From the NCBI GenBank assembly GCA_016458225.1, contig JAEMGR010000003.1:961809-1025808 (forward strand): 64,000 nt of DNA. The letters are read 5' to 3'. The stretch's first letter is position 1. Every line of letters begins with the position of its first letter. Below the pieces are notes generated by a model that was not told where the DNA came from, searched no databases, and saw only the letters and a list, made by a program, of their open reading frames with translations. The position numbers and the translations under genes were made by a program. Source of the DNA: Myxococcaceae bacterium JPH2 (GTDB lineage Bacteria; Myxococcota; Myxococcia; Myxococcales; Myxococcaceae). This document shows, in pieces, positions 33,660 through 41,525 of this stretch.

Positions 33660-34235
33660 GTGACACTGCGTGGCTACCGAGAAGAAGAGCTCGTGAGCAA
33701 CCGTGCGTCGCTGTTGATTCATGGCGGCACGGAGGACGAGCGTCGCGCGTGGGCGGAGGAGGCCGCGCGCAGCTTCGACGTACCCCTCGTCGAGGTGCGC
33801 CAGCAAGGGGACCTGGCCGGGGCGCTGCGCCACCCCAATGGGGTGGTGTTCATCCCAGACATCGTGAAGCTGGGGCTGGACGCGCAGCAGATGCTGCTGC
33901 ACTGCCTGCGCACCCAGGAGGAGCGGCCCAAGGTGGTGGTGGGGCTGTCCGGCGGCGCGGACCTGGCGCTGTCGCGCGGCACCGTCCGAGAGGACCTCCA
34001 CTACCGGCTCCACAAGGCCCAGGTGGACCTCCAGACGGAGGGGCTGCGCGAGACGCTCAAGCGCCGCTGGGCCCAGCAGGCCGAGGCGCTCGCCGCCAAG
34101 GCCGCGCAGGCCAAGGCCGAGGAGCAGGCGCGCGCGGCGATGGACCCGCGCAAGCCCGGCTCGGTGACGCGCATCGCGCCCAAGCGCAAGGCGTCCAGCT
34201 CCCGCAAGGGCGCCTCCCGGAACGCGGTGCGCTGA
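33660..34235 (+). CDS. degenerate sigma-54-activator-like (AAA+) protein
   Basis: A 191-residue protein whose residues 15-130 follow the layout of a bEBP AAA+ domain without its catalytic residues. The P-loop is replaced by IHGGTEDERRAW, and GVVFIPDIVKLGLDAQQMLLHCLRTQEERPKVV matches the Walker-B region but has Pro-Asp in place of Asp-Glu. There is no GAFTGA loop, and FREDLYYRL-like (VREDLHYRLHKAQVDL) is retained. The C-terminus is an Ala/Lys-rich coiled coil and basic tail, not a Fis helix-turn-helix. ATP hydrolysis and sigma-54 activation are unlikely, so it may act as a partner or antagonist of a true activator. GTG 33660 follows a strong AGGAAGGGGGAG site. Confidence 0.72.
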   Translation: MTLRGYREEELVSNRASLLIHGGTEDERRAWAEEAARSFDVPLVEVRQQGDLAGALRHPNGVVFIPDIVKLGLDAQQMLLHCLRTQEERPKVVVGLSGGADLALSRGTVREDLHYRLHKAQVDLQTEGLRETLKRRWAQQAEALAAKAAQAKAEEQARAAMDPRKPGSVTRIAPKRKASSSRKGASRNAVR

Positions 34236-34460
34236 GCGCCGCGCTTCGTGCTATCAGGCGTCCGCCGTGACCCGGACGCCCGCGAGCGCCGAGGCCGTCA
34301 CCCCGTCGTGGCAAAGCGAGCCATGGCGCGCGAGGGGGGACAGAAGCCTTGCATGCGAGGCGCGGAGAGGAGCCCCTGGCGTTCTGGGGCAGGGAATGGG
34401 GCTAATCGGAAAGTTGCGTTAGAGTGGCCGCCGTCCTCATCCCTCTCCGGAGTGACGAAC

Positions 34461-34913
34461 ATGTCGCAGCAGACCCCTGGCAAGAAGCGTGGGCTCACGC
34501 GCCCCATCGAGGTGGTGCGGGCAGAGCTTCTCAAGGACCCCGAGACCAAGCGCATCGCGGACGCGGTGGGCATGAAGCTCGAGGACTACGTCGAGCTGGT
34601 GCTCGACTACGCGCAGGACAAGGACAAGGAGCCCGAGCTGAACGTCGTCTCGGATGAGCAGGCCAAGGCGGCCGGCTTCCCGGTCCACAGCGTGGAGGAA
34701 GTGGGCGAGTTCTTCGTCGCCGCCGTCAAGGGTGAGCTGCCCGGCATGGGCAACCCCTTCGCCAAGTCCGAGTTCGAGAAGGGCGCCTCCCACGCCGGCA
34801 AGCCGTCCCTGGACCCCGAGGTGAAGCCGGGCCCCAAGACGGGCGAGTCCAAGGCCGTGAGCCCGGACCTGCTCGACCAGGTCAAGAAGGGTGGCGGCGG
34901 ACCCCGCGGCTAG
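34461..34913 (+). CDS. conserved hypothetical protein
   Basis: A 150-residue soluble, charged protein, starting MSQQTPGKKRGLTRPI. It has predicted helices in the first 60 residues (VVRAELLKDPETKRIADAVGMKLEDYVELVLDYA), a central segment (VVSDEQAKAAGFPVHSVEEVGEFFVAAVKGELPG) and a glycine/proline-rich tail. No signal peptide, membrane helix or catalytic motif is seen. GGAG, eight bases before the ATG, supports the start. It lies between the bEBP-like gene and a glycine-rich gene on the same strand, with gaps of over 150 bases, so it is probably transcribed separately. I do not recognise a family. Confidence 0.6.
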   Translation: MSQQTPGKKRGLTRPIEVVRAELLKDPETKRIADAVGMKLEDYVELVLDYAQDKDKEPELNVVSDEQAKAAGFPVHSVEEVGEFFVAAVKGELPGMGNPFAKSEFEKGASHAGKPSLDPEVKPGPKTGESKAVSPDLLDQVKKGGGGPRG

Positions 34914-35066
34914 GTTCCCGGGCGCCCGTACGGAGAGAAAAATCACGATCGGAAATCCCGGACGAAACTTCTTTCCGCTGCGCCCGAGAATCATTTCGAA
35001 GCTTCACTTCAGCACTCCTCTCCGGCTTCAGACTCCAACCTTTCAGCACACTTAGGGGGTATCACC

Positions 35067-35483
35067 ATGGGCGGCATTACGAAGGCGATCGGCAACATTG
35101 CGAAGACGGTCAGCAAGGTTGCTGGCGGCATCGCGAACATCGCGGGCAAGGCGCTGAGCTTCATCCAGTCGCCGCTCAAGATGCTGACGGACCCCCTCAA
35201 GAAGCTGGCCGGTGGCGTCCTCGACAAGCTCCCGTTCGGCATCGGCAAGATGATCAAGCCCTTCGCCGACAAGTTCATCGACAGCGGCGCCAGCATGCTG
35301 CTGGGCGGCCCGCTGGGTGGTCTGGCCTCGCTGGCCAAGTTCGCCCCCACGGTGAAGTCCATTGGTGACATCGCCACGGGCGTGAAGGGCGTGGCGGACA
35401 AGGTCGGCGCGCTGAGCTCGCAGCCCGCGCAGCAGAACTTCCAGCAGCTCATGGCCTGGGGCCAGGCGAAGCTGGTCCACTGA
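35067..35483 (+). CDS. small glycine/lysine-rich amphipathic protein
   Basis: A 138-residue protein without a signal peptide, made of repeating short amphipathic helices with Gly-x3-Gly spacing and evenly placed lysines (MGGITKAIGNIAKTVSKVAG, IANIAGKALSFIQ, GGPLGGLASLAKFAPTVKSIG). The pattern resembles gly-zipper, membrane-active proteins. A strong TAGGGGGT site precedes the ATG by 6 bases, a 150-base AT-richer leader lies upstream, and a strong terminator follows, so it is probably a well-expressed monocistronic gene. No family is recognised. Membrane association is inferred from composition only. Confidence 0.65.
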   Translation: MGGITKAIGNIAKTVSKVAGGIANIAGKALSFIQSPLKMLTDPLKKLAGGVLDKLPFGIGKMIKPFADKFIDSGASMLLGGPLGGLASLAKFAPTVKSIGDIATGVKGVADKVGALSSQPAQQNFQQLMAWGQAKLVH

Positions 35484-35522
35484 GATTTGGAGTCTCGGTA
35501 GGATTCACCTGCTGAAGCCAAG

Positions 35523-35565
35523 AGGGCCGGTCTCCACCGATGAGGTGGGCCGGCCCTTCTTCATT
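35523..35565. terminator. strong intrinsic terminator, bidirectional
   Basis: Outer stem AGGGCCGG (35523-35530) / CCGGCCCT (35550-35557) and inner stem CCACC (35534-35538) / GGTGG (35544-35548), followed by TCTTCATTT on plus. It ends the small glycine-rich gene and also lies past the stop of the convergent SCO gene. Confidence 0.85.
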
Positions 35566-35613
35566 TCCAGCGCCAGGCAGGTCCGGCCGGGCTCGGGTCC
35601 GGCGGTCGGGCGG

Positions 35614-36276
35614 CTACTGCTGCGCGCTGGCCAGACGCTGTGCGTCACCCAGGAGCCGCTCGGTGGCCTCGGGGTCGTTGCTGTCGTAGTAGCCGCGAAT
35701 CTGGCCGGTGGCGTCCACCAGCACGAAGTGGGTGCCGTGGAAGATGGACGGGATGTCGTCCTCGCTGGCCCCGGCCTCGCGCCCCATGCTGATTTTGAAG
35801 CCCTGGACGATGGTGTCCTTCAGGCGCTCGTAGTCGCCGGTGAGGAAGCTCCAGCGGGCGAAGTCCGCGTGGTACTTCTGGCCGTAGGCCTCCAGGCGCT
35901 CCGGGGTGTCGTACTTCGGGTCCACCGAGAAGGAGACCAGCCGGAGCTTCGGTCCGAGCGCCGCGGTGCGCTCCTGGAGTTTCGCCATCTTCTGGGTGAA
36001 GACGGGGCACACGGTGGGGCACCGGGTGAAGACGAAGTTGGCCACGTAGGCCTGTCCCAACAGCTGCTCGCGGCCGAAGGGCTGTCCGTCCTGCCGGGTG
36101 AAGGTGAAGTCCGGGAGCGCGCCCAGCTGGGGCAGGGGCTGAGCGCCCCGCGTCCCCGTCAGCGACAGGGTGGCCACCAGGGCGATGCCCAGGGCGGTGA
36201 TGGCGAGGCCCGCCCAGAAGGCGGGGCGCTGGGTGAGGCGAGGGGCGGGAGCGGTGGCGGACGAGGCGGCGGACAT
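35614..36276 (-). CDS. SCO1/SenC-family copper chaperone
   Basis: A 220-residue membrane-anchored thioredoxin-fold protein. One N-terminal helix lies at about 20-40, followed by the SCO domain with the copper/thiol motif C86-P-T-V-C90 (FTRCPTVCPVF), the DPKYDTPERL block and the third copper ligand H183 in HGTHFVLVD. SCO proteins deliver copper to the CuA centre of cytochrome oxidase subunit II. Its divergent position next to the coxB gene, 180 bases away, fits this role well. The ATG at 36276 follows a purine-poor region, so the start could be a few codons off. Confidence 0.9.
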   Translation of the reverse strand: MSAASSATAPAPRLTQRPAFWAGLAITALGIALVATLSLTGTRGAQPLPQLGALPDFTFTRQDGQPFGREQLLGQAYVANFVFTRCPTVCPVFTQKMAKLQERTAALGPKLRLVSFSVDPKYDTPERLEAYGQKYHADFARWSFLTGDYERLKDTIVQGFKISMGREAGASEDDIPSIFHGTHFVLVDATGQIRGYYDSNDPEATERLLGDAQRLASAQQ

Positions 36277-36455
36277 GGAGCCCCCGACGTAACGACAAGG
36301 GTGGGGGAGGCACAAGCGCCGCGAGCCGGGCCACCGGGTGCTGGACGCATGCGAGGCATGAGCGGGAGTGGCTGCTCCCAGTGCGGCCGGGCCCGACGCG
36401 GGGCCTCCGCGCCTTGAGACGGGCGCCGGACGCGTGCTAGCCGGGCGGCTGGACC

Positions 36456-36758
36456 ATGCCGCGCGCCGCCCAACTCCCGAGTGACCAGGCCCGCCCCGCG
36501 CACTCCCGGGGGCGCTCCCTTCCCGCGTTCAGCCTCGGCGCGCTCCGTCCCAGGCCGTTCGGACGTCGCTTCCCGGCCGGGGTGGCGGTGCTCGCCGGAC
36601 TGGCGGCGTGGAGCGCCCAGGCCTGTCCCGCCTGCACCGCCCATGTGCCCGAGCCCGCCGGCCGCTCCCTGGGCTTGCTGGTGGCGCTGGGCATCGCGCC
36701 GCTCCTGCTCGTCGGGCTGGGGATATGGGCGGCGTGGTGGGCGGGGAGGCGCGCGTGA
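36456..36758 (+). CDS. small CxxC membrane protein preceding cytochrome oxidase genes
   Basis: Up to 100 residues. The first 40 are basic and arginine-rich and may be partly untranslated. A hydrophobic segment (GVAVLAGLAAWSAQA) then leads to ACPACTAHVPEPAG, a CxxC pair facing the periplasm, and a second membrane helix (LGLLVALGIAPLLLVGLGIWAAWWAGR). A GTG around 36579 is a possible later start. The stop overlaps the coxB start (GTGA), so the two are coupled. The CxxC and position suggest a role in copper or disulfide handling during oxidase assembly, but no family is recognised. Confidence 0.6.
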   Translation: MPRAAQLPSDQARPAHSRGRSLPAFSLGALRPRPFGRRFPAGVAVLAGLAAWSAQACPACTAHVPEPAGRSLGLLVALGIAPLLLVGLGIWAAWWAGRRA

Positions 36759-37675
36759 GGCCGGACCTCTCGCCCGCGCCGCTGATCCTCGCCGAGTCGA
36801 CGCCCGGGCCCGGACCGTCCCCCTCGGAAGCACGGGACGCGGACCCTGCCCATCCGACCCCGGTGCGATCTGCACCCCCGGCGAATGCAGTGACACAGAG
36901 TGTGAGTGAGCAGGCGAGCACGGGGCGCGCGTGGAGGCTGGCTCCGCCCGAGGGCGCGAGCACCTACGGGCCCCAGGTCGACGCGCTGCTGGAGCGCAGC
37001 CACGTGTTCGAGGCGGGGCTGGCGGCGGTGATGTTGGCGTGGCTGGTGCTGGCGGTCTGGCGCTTTCGCGGCGCGCGGCCGGTGGTGGCGGCGAACGGTG
37101 GGACGCGGCGCTCGCGGGCGTGGGTGGTGGGCCTGGCGGTCTGCGTGTTCATCGGGGTGGACGGCACGCTGTTCCTCGGCTCGGAGCGCTACGCGCGCGA
37201 GGTGCTGTGGAACCTGGATGTGCCCGCGAAGGACTCGCGCACGGTGCGGCTGGAGATCAACGCGCATCAGTGGTCCTGGGAGGCGCGCTACGCGGGCGAG
37301 GATGGCCGCTTCGGCACGCCGGACGACGTGGTGACCTGGAATGACTTGCGGGTGCCGGTGGGCGTGCCCGTCTGGGTCCAGGTGGTGTCCACGGACGTGG
37401 TGCATGGCTTCTCGCTGCCGGCGTTCCGCGTGAAGCTGGATGCGATTCCGGGCCGCGTGAACCAGACGTGGTTCCAGGCCGCGCGCGAGGGCACCTTCGA
37501 GGTGGCCTGCTACCAGCACTGCGGCACCAGCCACTACCGCATGCGCGGGCTGCTCACGGTGCTGTCGGAAGCGGACTACGCCCGCTGGTTGCGCGAGGCG
37601 GGACGGCTGGCCACGCAGGCCTACGACGCGGACGACGCGGCGGCCCACTGGGGCTGGGAGTGGAGGGCGCCATGA
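36755..37675 (+). CDS. coxB: cytochrome c oxidase subunit II
   Basis: A 306-residue COX2 protein if read from the GTG overlapping the previous stop. The first 70 residues are proline/serine-rich with no helix and look like an extension, so a start at GTG 36901 (SEQAS) is possible. Two membrane helices (about 90-110 and 125-145) are followed by the CuA cupredoxin domain, with the aromatic motif QWSWEARY, VVHGFSLPAFRVKLDAIPGRVNQTW and the CuA site CYQHCGTSHYRM (C-x3-C-x3-H-x2-M). Electrons enter the oxidase here from cytochrome c. The stop overlaps the coxA start by ATGA. Confidence 0.92.
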   Translation: MRPDLSPAPLILAESTPGPGPSPSEARDADPAHPTPVRSAPPANAVTQSVSEQASTGRAWRLAPPEGASTYGPQVDALLERSHVFEAGLAAVMLAWLVLAVWRFRGARPVVAANGGTRRSRAWVVGLAVCVFIGVDGTLFLGSERYAREVLWNLDVPAKDSRTVRLEINAHQWSWEARYAGEDGRFGTPDDVVTWNDLRVPVGVPVWVQVVSTDVVHGFSLPAFRVKLDAIPGRVNQTWFQAAREGTFEVACYQHCGTSHYRMRGLLTVLSEADYARWLREAGRLATQAYDADDAAAHWGWEWRAP

Positions 37676-39384
37676 GGGCCGGCTGGGTGCGCGCGCTGTG
37701 GACCACGGACCACAAGCAGGTGGCCCGGCAGTATTTGTGGGGCGGCTTTGGCTTCCTCCTGCTCGGGGGACTGCTGGCGCTGCTCATCCGCTGGCAGTGG
37801 GCGTGGCCAGGGCAGCCGGTGCCGGGGCTCGCGTGGGCCCTGCCCGAGTCGCGCGGCGCGCTCACGCCGCCCGCGTACACGGTGCTGTTCACGCTGCATG
37901 GCCTGGTGATGATCTTCTTCGCCGTGACGCCGCTGCTCTTCGGCGCGCTGGGGCACTTCGTGCTGCCCCTGGCCATCGGGGCGCGCGGCTTCGCGTTCCC
38001 TCGGCTCTCGGCGGCGGGCTTCTGGGCCTACGCGGTGGGCGGCGCGCTGGTGCTGGCGTCGTTCGCCGTGCGGCTGGGCCCGGCGAGCGCGGGGTGGACG
38101 TCCTATCCGCCGCTGGCCACGCCCGCGTTCACGCCGGGGGTGGGGCAGACGCTGATGACGGTGGCCATCCTGTGCGTGGGCGTGTCCGCGTTCTCGTACG
38201 GGCTCAACTTCGTCGTCACCGTGGTGCGCTGCCGAGCGCCGGGCATGACGTGGGGCCGGATGCCGCTGGTGGTGTGGGGCCTGTTCTACGGCGCGGTGCT
38301 CAACGTGCTGTTCGTCCCGGTGCTGGCGGCGGCCACGCTGCTGCTCCTCTTGGACCGGGTGGCGGGCACGCAGTTCTTCATCGCGGGCGCGGCGGCGGTG
38401 GGCGGGGGCGGTGACCCCATCGTCTACCAGCACCTGTTCTGGCTGTTCGGCCACCCGGAGGTCTACATCCTCATCCTGCCGGCCTGGGGCATGGTGGGGG
38501 ACTTCGTGGCGTACTTCAGCCGCAAGCCCGCGCACGGCTACCGGCTGACGGCGGGCGCGATGGGCGCGGTGACGGCGATGAGCGGCCTCGTGTATGCGCA
38601 TCATCTGTTCACCAGCGGACTGTCGCCGGTGCTCGGGCGCGCGTTCATGGTGCTCACGCTGCTCATCTCGCTGCCCGCCGAGGTCATGTTCCTCAACTGG
38701 CTGATGACGCTGTGGCGCGGGAGCGTGAGGCTGACGTCGCCCATGCTGGGCGCGCTCGCGACCATGATTGTCTTCGGGCTGGGCGGCATCACCGGGTTGG
38801 TGCTGGGCGCGGTGGCCACGGACGTGCCGCTGCACGGGACGATGTGGGTGGTGGGGCACTTCCACCTGACGATGGGCGCGGCCAGCTTCCTCGCCGTCTT
38901 CGCGGGCCTCTACTTCTGGTTCCCCAAGATGTACGGCCGCGCGCTGCACGAAGGGCTGGCCAAGGCCCACGTGCTGTCGAGCGCGGTGCTCTTCGTGGGC
39001 GTGTTCGGCGGGCAGCTCGCGGCTGGGTACGCGGGGCAGCTGCGGCGGCTGTACGACCCCTACCAGTACACGTACCTGAAGCCCCTGCTGCCGCTGAACC
39101 AGTGGACGACCGCGTGCGCGTTCCTGCTGGGCGCATCTCAGCTCCTCTTCGTGGGGAACCTGGTGTGGACGCTGTGGCGAGGCCGCGCCGCCGAGCCGAA
39201 CCCGTGGAACGTGGGCACGCTGGAGTGGACGTGCGCGGCGAGTCCGCCCGCTCCGGACAACTTCGCGACCGTTCCCGTGGTGCTGCGCGGCCCGCATGTT
39301 TTGTCGCAACCCGATGTACAACAGCAACTGGGTCGCGATTGGATGGGTCAGGCCGAGGTCGCTCCGCTGGGAGGTACTGAATGA
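37672..39384 (+). CDS. coxA: cytochrome c oxidase subunit I
   Basis: A 570-residue heme-copper oxidase subunit I with 12 membrane helices. Ligands are visible: the first low-spin heme His in LFTLHGLVMIFF, CuB/cross-link motif HPEVYILILPAWG (His, Glu and Tyr), CuB histidine pair in VYAHHLFTSG, and heme ligands in WVVGHFHLTMGAAS. The HPE glutamate is the proton-gate residue typical of A-family oxidases. This is the catalytic, proton-pumping subunit that reduces O2 to water. Its start and stop overlap the neighbouring genes by ATGA on both sides, so it is part of a tight operon with coxB and the subunit III gene. Confidence 0.96.
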   Translation: MRAGWVRALWTTDHKQVARQYLWGGFGFLLLGGLLALLIRWQWAWPGQPVPGLAWALPESRGALTPPAYTVLFTLHGLVMIFFAVTPLLFGALGHFVLPLAIGARGFAFPRLSAAGFWAYAVGGALVLASFAVRLGPASAGWTSYPPLATPAFTPGVGQTLMTVAILCVGVSAFSYGLNFVVTVVRCRAPGMTWGRMPLVVWGLFYGAVLNVLFVPVLAAATLLLLLDRVAGTQFFIAGAAAVGGGGDPIVYQHLFWLFGHPEVYILILPAWGMVGDFVAYFSRKPAHGYRLTAGAMGAVTAMSGLVYAHHLFTSGLSPVLGRAFMVLTLLISLPAEVMFLNWLMTLWRGSVRLTSPMLGALATMIVFGLGGITGLVLGAVATDVPLHGTMWVVGHFHLTMGAASFLAVFAGLYFWFPKMYGRALHEGLAKAHVLSSAVLFVGVFGGQLAAGYAGQLRRLYDPYQYTYLKPLLPLNQWTTACAFLLGASQLLFVGNLVWTLWRGRAAEPNPWNVGTLEWTCAASPPAPDNFATVPVVLRGPHVLSQPDVQQQLGRDWMGQAEVAPLGGTE

Positions 39385-39968
39385 ACCCCGAGGCATCCCT
39401 GGCATCGCCGGAGGCCTCCGCGCCTCGGCGGGCCGAGTCGACGCGCTGGTTCGCCGGAGTGCTGGCCCACGGCGCCGGCACCATGTTCTTCGTCGCGCTG
39501 GCCTTCGCGGCCGGCTGGTACCGGATGCGCGGCCTGTGGGTGCTGCCCGCGGTGGCGCCCAGCGTGTTGCCGCCGTGCGTGGCGGGCGCGTTCCTCCTCG
39601 GCGTGGGGCCACTGCTGCTTCGGGCCAGCCGCGTGGACGCGAGCACGCCGCGGCGCGCGCTGCCGTGGCTGGGCGGGGCGCTGGTGTCGGGCGCGGGCTT
39701 CCTCGCGACGCAGGCGGCGTGGCTGCACGTGATGTTCTGGTACCGCAACTTGCGGGTCCCCGAGGGCGGCGCGTTCGCGTCCGCCTTCTATGGCCTGTCC
39801 GCGTTGCAGGTCGTGCACGTGGGGTTGGTGCTGCTCGCGGTGCTCGGCGCGGCGGTGAGCACATGGCGCGGCGGGGACGCTCGGGATGCGGCGCGGCGGG
39901 CGCTGGCCGGGTGGCTCTTCACGGTGGCGACGTTCGGGTTGCTCTTCCTGGCGGTGTACCTGCCATGA
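39381..39968 (+). CDS. coxC: cytochrome c oxidase subunit III
   Basis: A 195-residue membrane protein with about five helices. The positions, size and motifs (FAGVLAHGAGTMFFVALAFAAGWYRM, PWLGGALVSGAGFLATQA, ALQVVHVGLVLLAVLG) fit the shorter COX3 type. It begins with ATGA at the coxA stop and ends with ATGA into the cytochrome c gene. Subunit III stabilises proton uptake in subunit I. The sequence is somewhat divergent, so the call relies partly on operon position. Confidence 0.8.
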   Translation: MNPEASLASPEASAPRRAESTRWFAGVLAHGAGTMFFVALAFAAGWYRMRGLWVLPAVAPSVLPPCVAGAFLLGVGPLLLRASRVDASTPRRALPWLGGALVSGAGFLATQAAWLHVMFWYRNLRVPEGGAFASAFYGLSALQVVHVGLVLLAVLGAAVSTWRGGDARDAARRALAGWLFTVATFGLLFLAVYLP

Positions 39969-40948
39969 GCCGCGCGGCGCGGTGGGCGGTGGTGCTGGGA
40001 CTGGTGCTGGGGGCGGGGTGCCGCAAAGAGCCGCGCCCGGTGCTCGCGCCGCTGAAGCTGGCGGATGGGCGCACGGTGTCCGTGGCCACGCTGGAGCGCG
40101 GCCGGGACGTGTACACGTACTACTGCGCCTCCTGTCACGGTGAGCGCGGCGATGGCCAGGGCCCGGCGGGCACGGGCATGCGGCCGGTGCCTCGCGACTT
40201 CCGCCAGGGCCTCTTCAAGTTCGGTGACGTTCCGGCGGGCGAGCTGCCCACGGACGCCGCGCTGAAGCGCACGCTGCGCCGCGGCCTCCAGGGCACGCCC
40301 ATGTTCGCGTGGGACGTGCCCGAGGCGGACGTCGAGGCCGTGGTGCAGTACCTGAAGACCTTCAGCCCGCGCTGGACGCAGGAGGCTCCGGGCAAGCCCA
40401 TCACCGCGTCCGAGGACCCCTGGCGAGGTCGCGAGGCCGAGGCCATCGAGCGCGGGCGGACCGTGTACCACGTGGCCGGCGCGGGCAACGCGGGGTGCTC
40501 CAGCTGTCACGTCGCGTACCTGCCGCGCGCGGAGCTGGCGGCGCTGGTGGAGAAGGTGACGGGCCGCAAGGTGAACCTGGCCGGCGCGGACCCCTACACC
40601 GCGCAGGCGCGCGAGTCGGATCATCCGGTGGCCTGGGACGCGAAGGGCGAGCCCGCGAAGATGGCGCGGGTGCTCCCGCCCGACTTCCTCTTCCAGGCGC
40701 CGCGCACCGTCTTCCCCGTGGACGCGACGGTGGAGGGCCGCCCGTACTCGGCGCAGGCGCAGCGCGAGGACCTCTACCGCGTCATCGCCTCGGGCGTGGG
40801 CGGCGCGGCCATGCCCACGTGGAAGGGCGCCATCCCCGAGGAGAACCTCTGGGCGCTCGCCTACTACGTGCAGACGCTCGTCGACCTGCGGGACACCTCC
40901 GAGGCGCGCGCGCTGAAAGAGCGGCTGCGCGCGTCACCGGCGCAGTAG
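39965..40948 (+). CDS. di-heme cytochrome c lipoprotein of the oxidase operon
   Basis: A 327-residue exported protein with a lipobox (LGAGC, Cys19). It contains two c-type heme motifs: CASCH in a first cytochrome c domain (YYCASCHGERGDGQGPAG, with a Met ligand region further on in GTPMFAW) and CSSCH in a second (GNAGCSSCHVAY). A third conserved region (GGAAMPTWKGAIPEENLWALAYYV) looks like the C-terminal helix of a cytochrome c domain. It probably carries electrons to CuA. The start overlaps the subunit III stop (ATGA), so it belongs to the oxidase operon. Confidence 0.9.
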   Translation: MSRAARWAVVLGLVLGAGCRKEPRPVLAPLKLADGRTVSVATLERGRDVYTYYCASCHGERGDGQGPAGTGMRPVPRDFRQGLFKFGDVPAGELPTDAALKRTLRRGLQGTPMFAWDVPEADVEAVVQYLKTFSPRWTQEAPGKPITASEDPWRGREAEAIERGRTVYHVAGAGNAGCSSCHVAYLPRAELAALVEKVTGRKVNLAGADPYTAQARESDHPVAWDAKGEPAKMARVLPPDFLFQAPRTVFPVDATVEGRPYSAQAQREDLYRVIASGVGGAAMPTWKGAIPEENLWALAYYVQTLVDLRDTSEARALKERLRASPAQ

Positions 40949-41066
40949 CGGACGGGGCCCCGGCTGGGCTCACGGGCGACGAGCAGCCGGCCGACACGGG
41001 GCGGGCTCGCGCCATCGCGCGTGCGCACCCTTTGCCGCGAACCCCTTCCCGACGAGAGAGGCGCGC

Positions 41067-41492
41067 ATGGCATTGGAGCGAGCGCAGCGGTTCGTGGACG
41101 CACTGACGAGTCTGGAGGAGCGCGGCGACGTGGAGGCCCTCGTCGCGCTGTGTGCCGATGACGTGCGGGTGAGCAACCTCGCCTCGGCGCGGGTGTTCAC
41201 CGGCCTGGAGGGCGCTCGGTACTTCTGGTCCGAGTACAAGGCCACCCTGCGCCAGGTGAAGTCCACCTTCCGCAACCTGATTGAGTCAGGGGACCGCGTG
41301 GCGCTGGAGTGGTCGTCGCGAGGCACCGCGCACAACGGGGCCGCGGTGGCTTACACGGGCGTGTCCATCATCGAGTGGGACGGCGCGCGGATCCGCCGCT
41401 TCATCGCCTACTTTGACCCGCACGCGCTGGGCCTGGAGCTGACGCACGGCATGGCGCCGCGCTCGGAGGTGCCGGCCACGACGCCGGCGTGA
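41067..41492 (+). CDS. SnoaL-like (NTF2-fold) protein
   Basis: A 141-residue single-domain protein of the SnoaL/NTF2-like superfamily (FVDALTSLEERGDVEALVALCADDVRVSNL, SGDRVALEWSSRGT, YTGVSIIEWDGARIRRFIAYFDP). The fold gives a cone-shaped pocket used by many small isomerases and by non-enzymatic binding proteins, so no reaction can be given. GAGAGG lies upstream of the ATG. It is convergent with the sensor kinase that follows. Confidence 0.85.
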   Translation: MALERAQRFVDALTSLEERGDVEALVALCADDVRVSNLASARVFTGLEGARYFWSEYKATLRQVKSTFRNLIESGDRVALEWSSRGTAHNGAAVAYTGVSIIEWDGARIRRFIAYFDPHALGLELTHGMAPRSEVPATTPA

Positions 41493-41525
41493 TGAGGCGA
41501 GCCACCGGCCCGCGAAGTCCGTCAC

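Noticed and set aside
37621..39864. A long open frame on minus antisense to coxA and coxC (over 700 codons)
   Set aside because: It is composed of Arg/His/Pro-rich stretches that mirror the high-GC codon pattern of the real cox genes, with no domain motifs.
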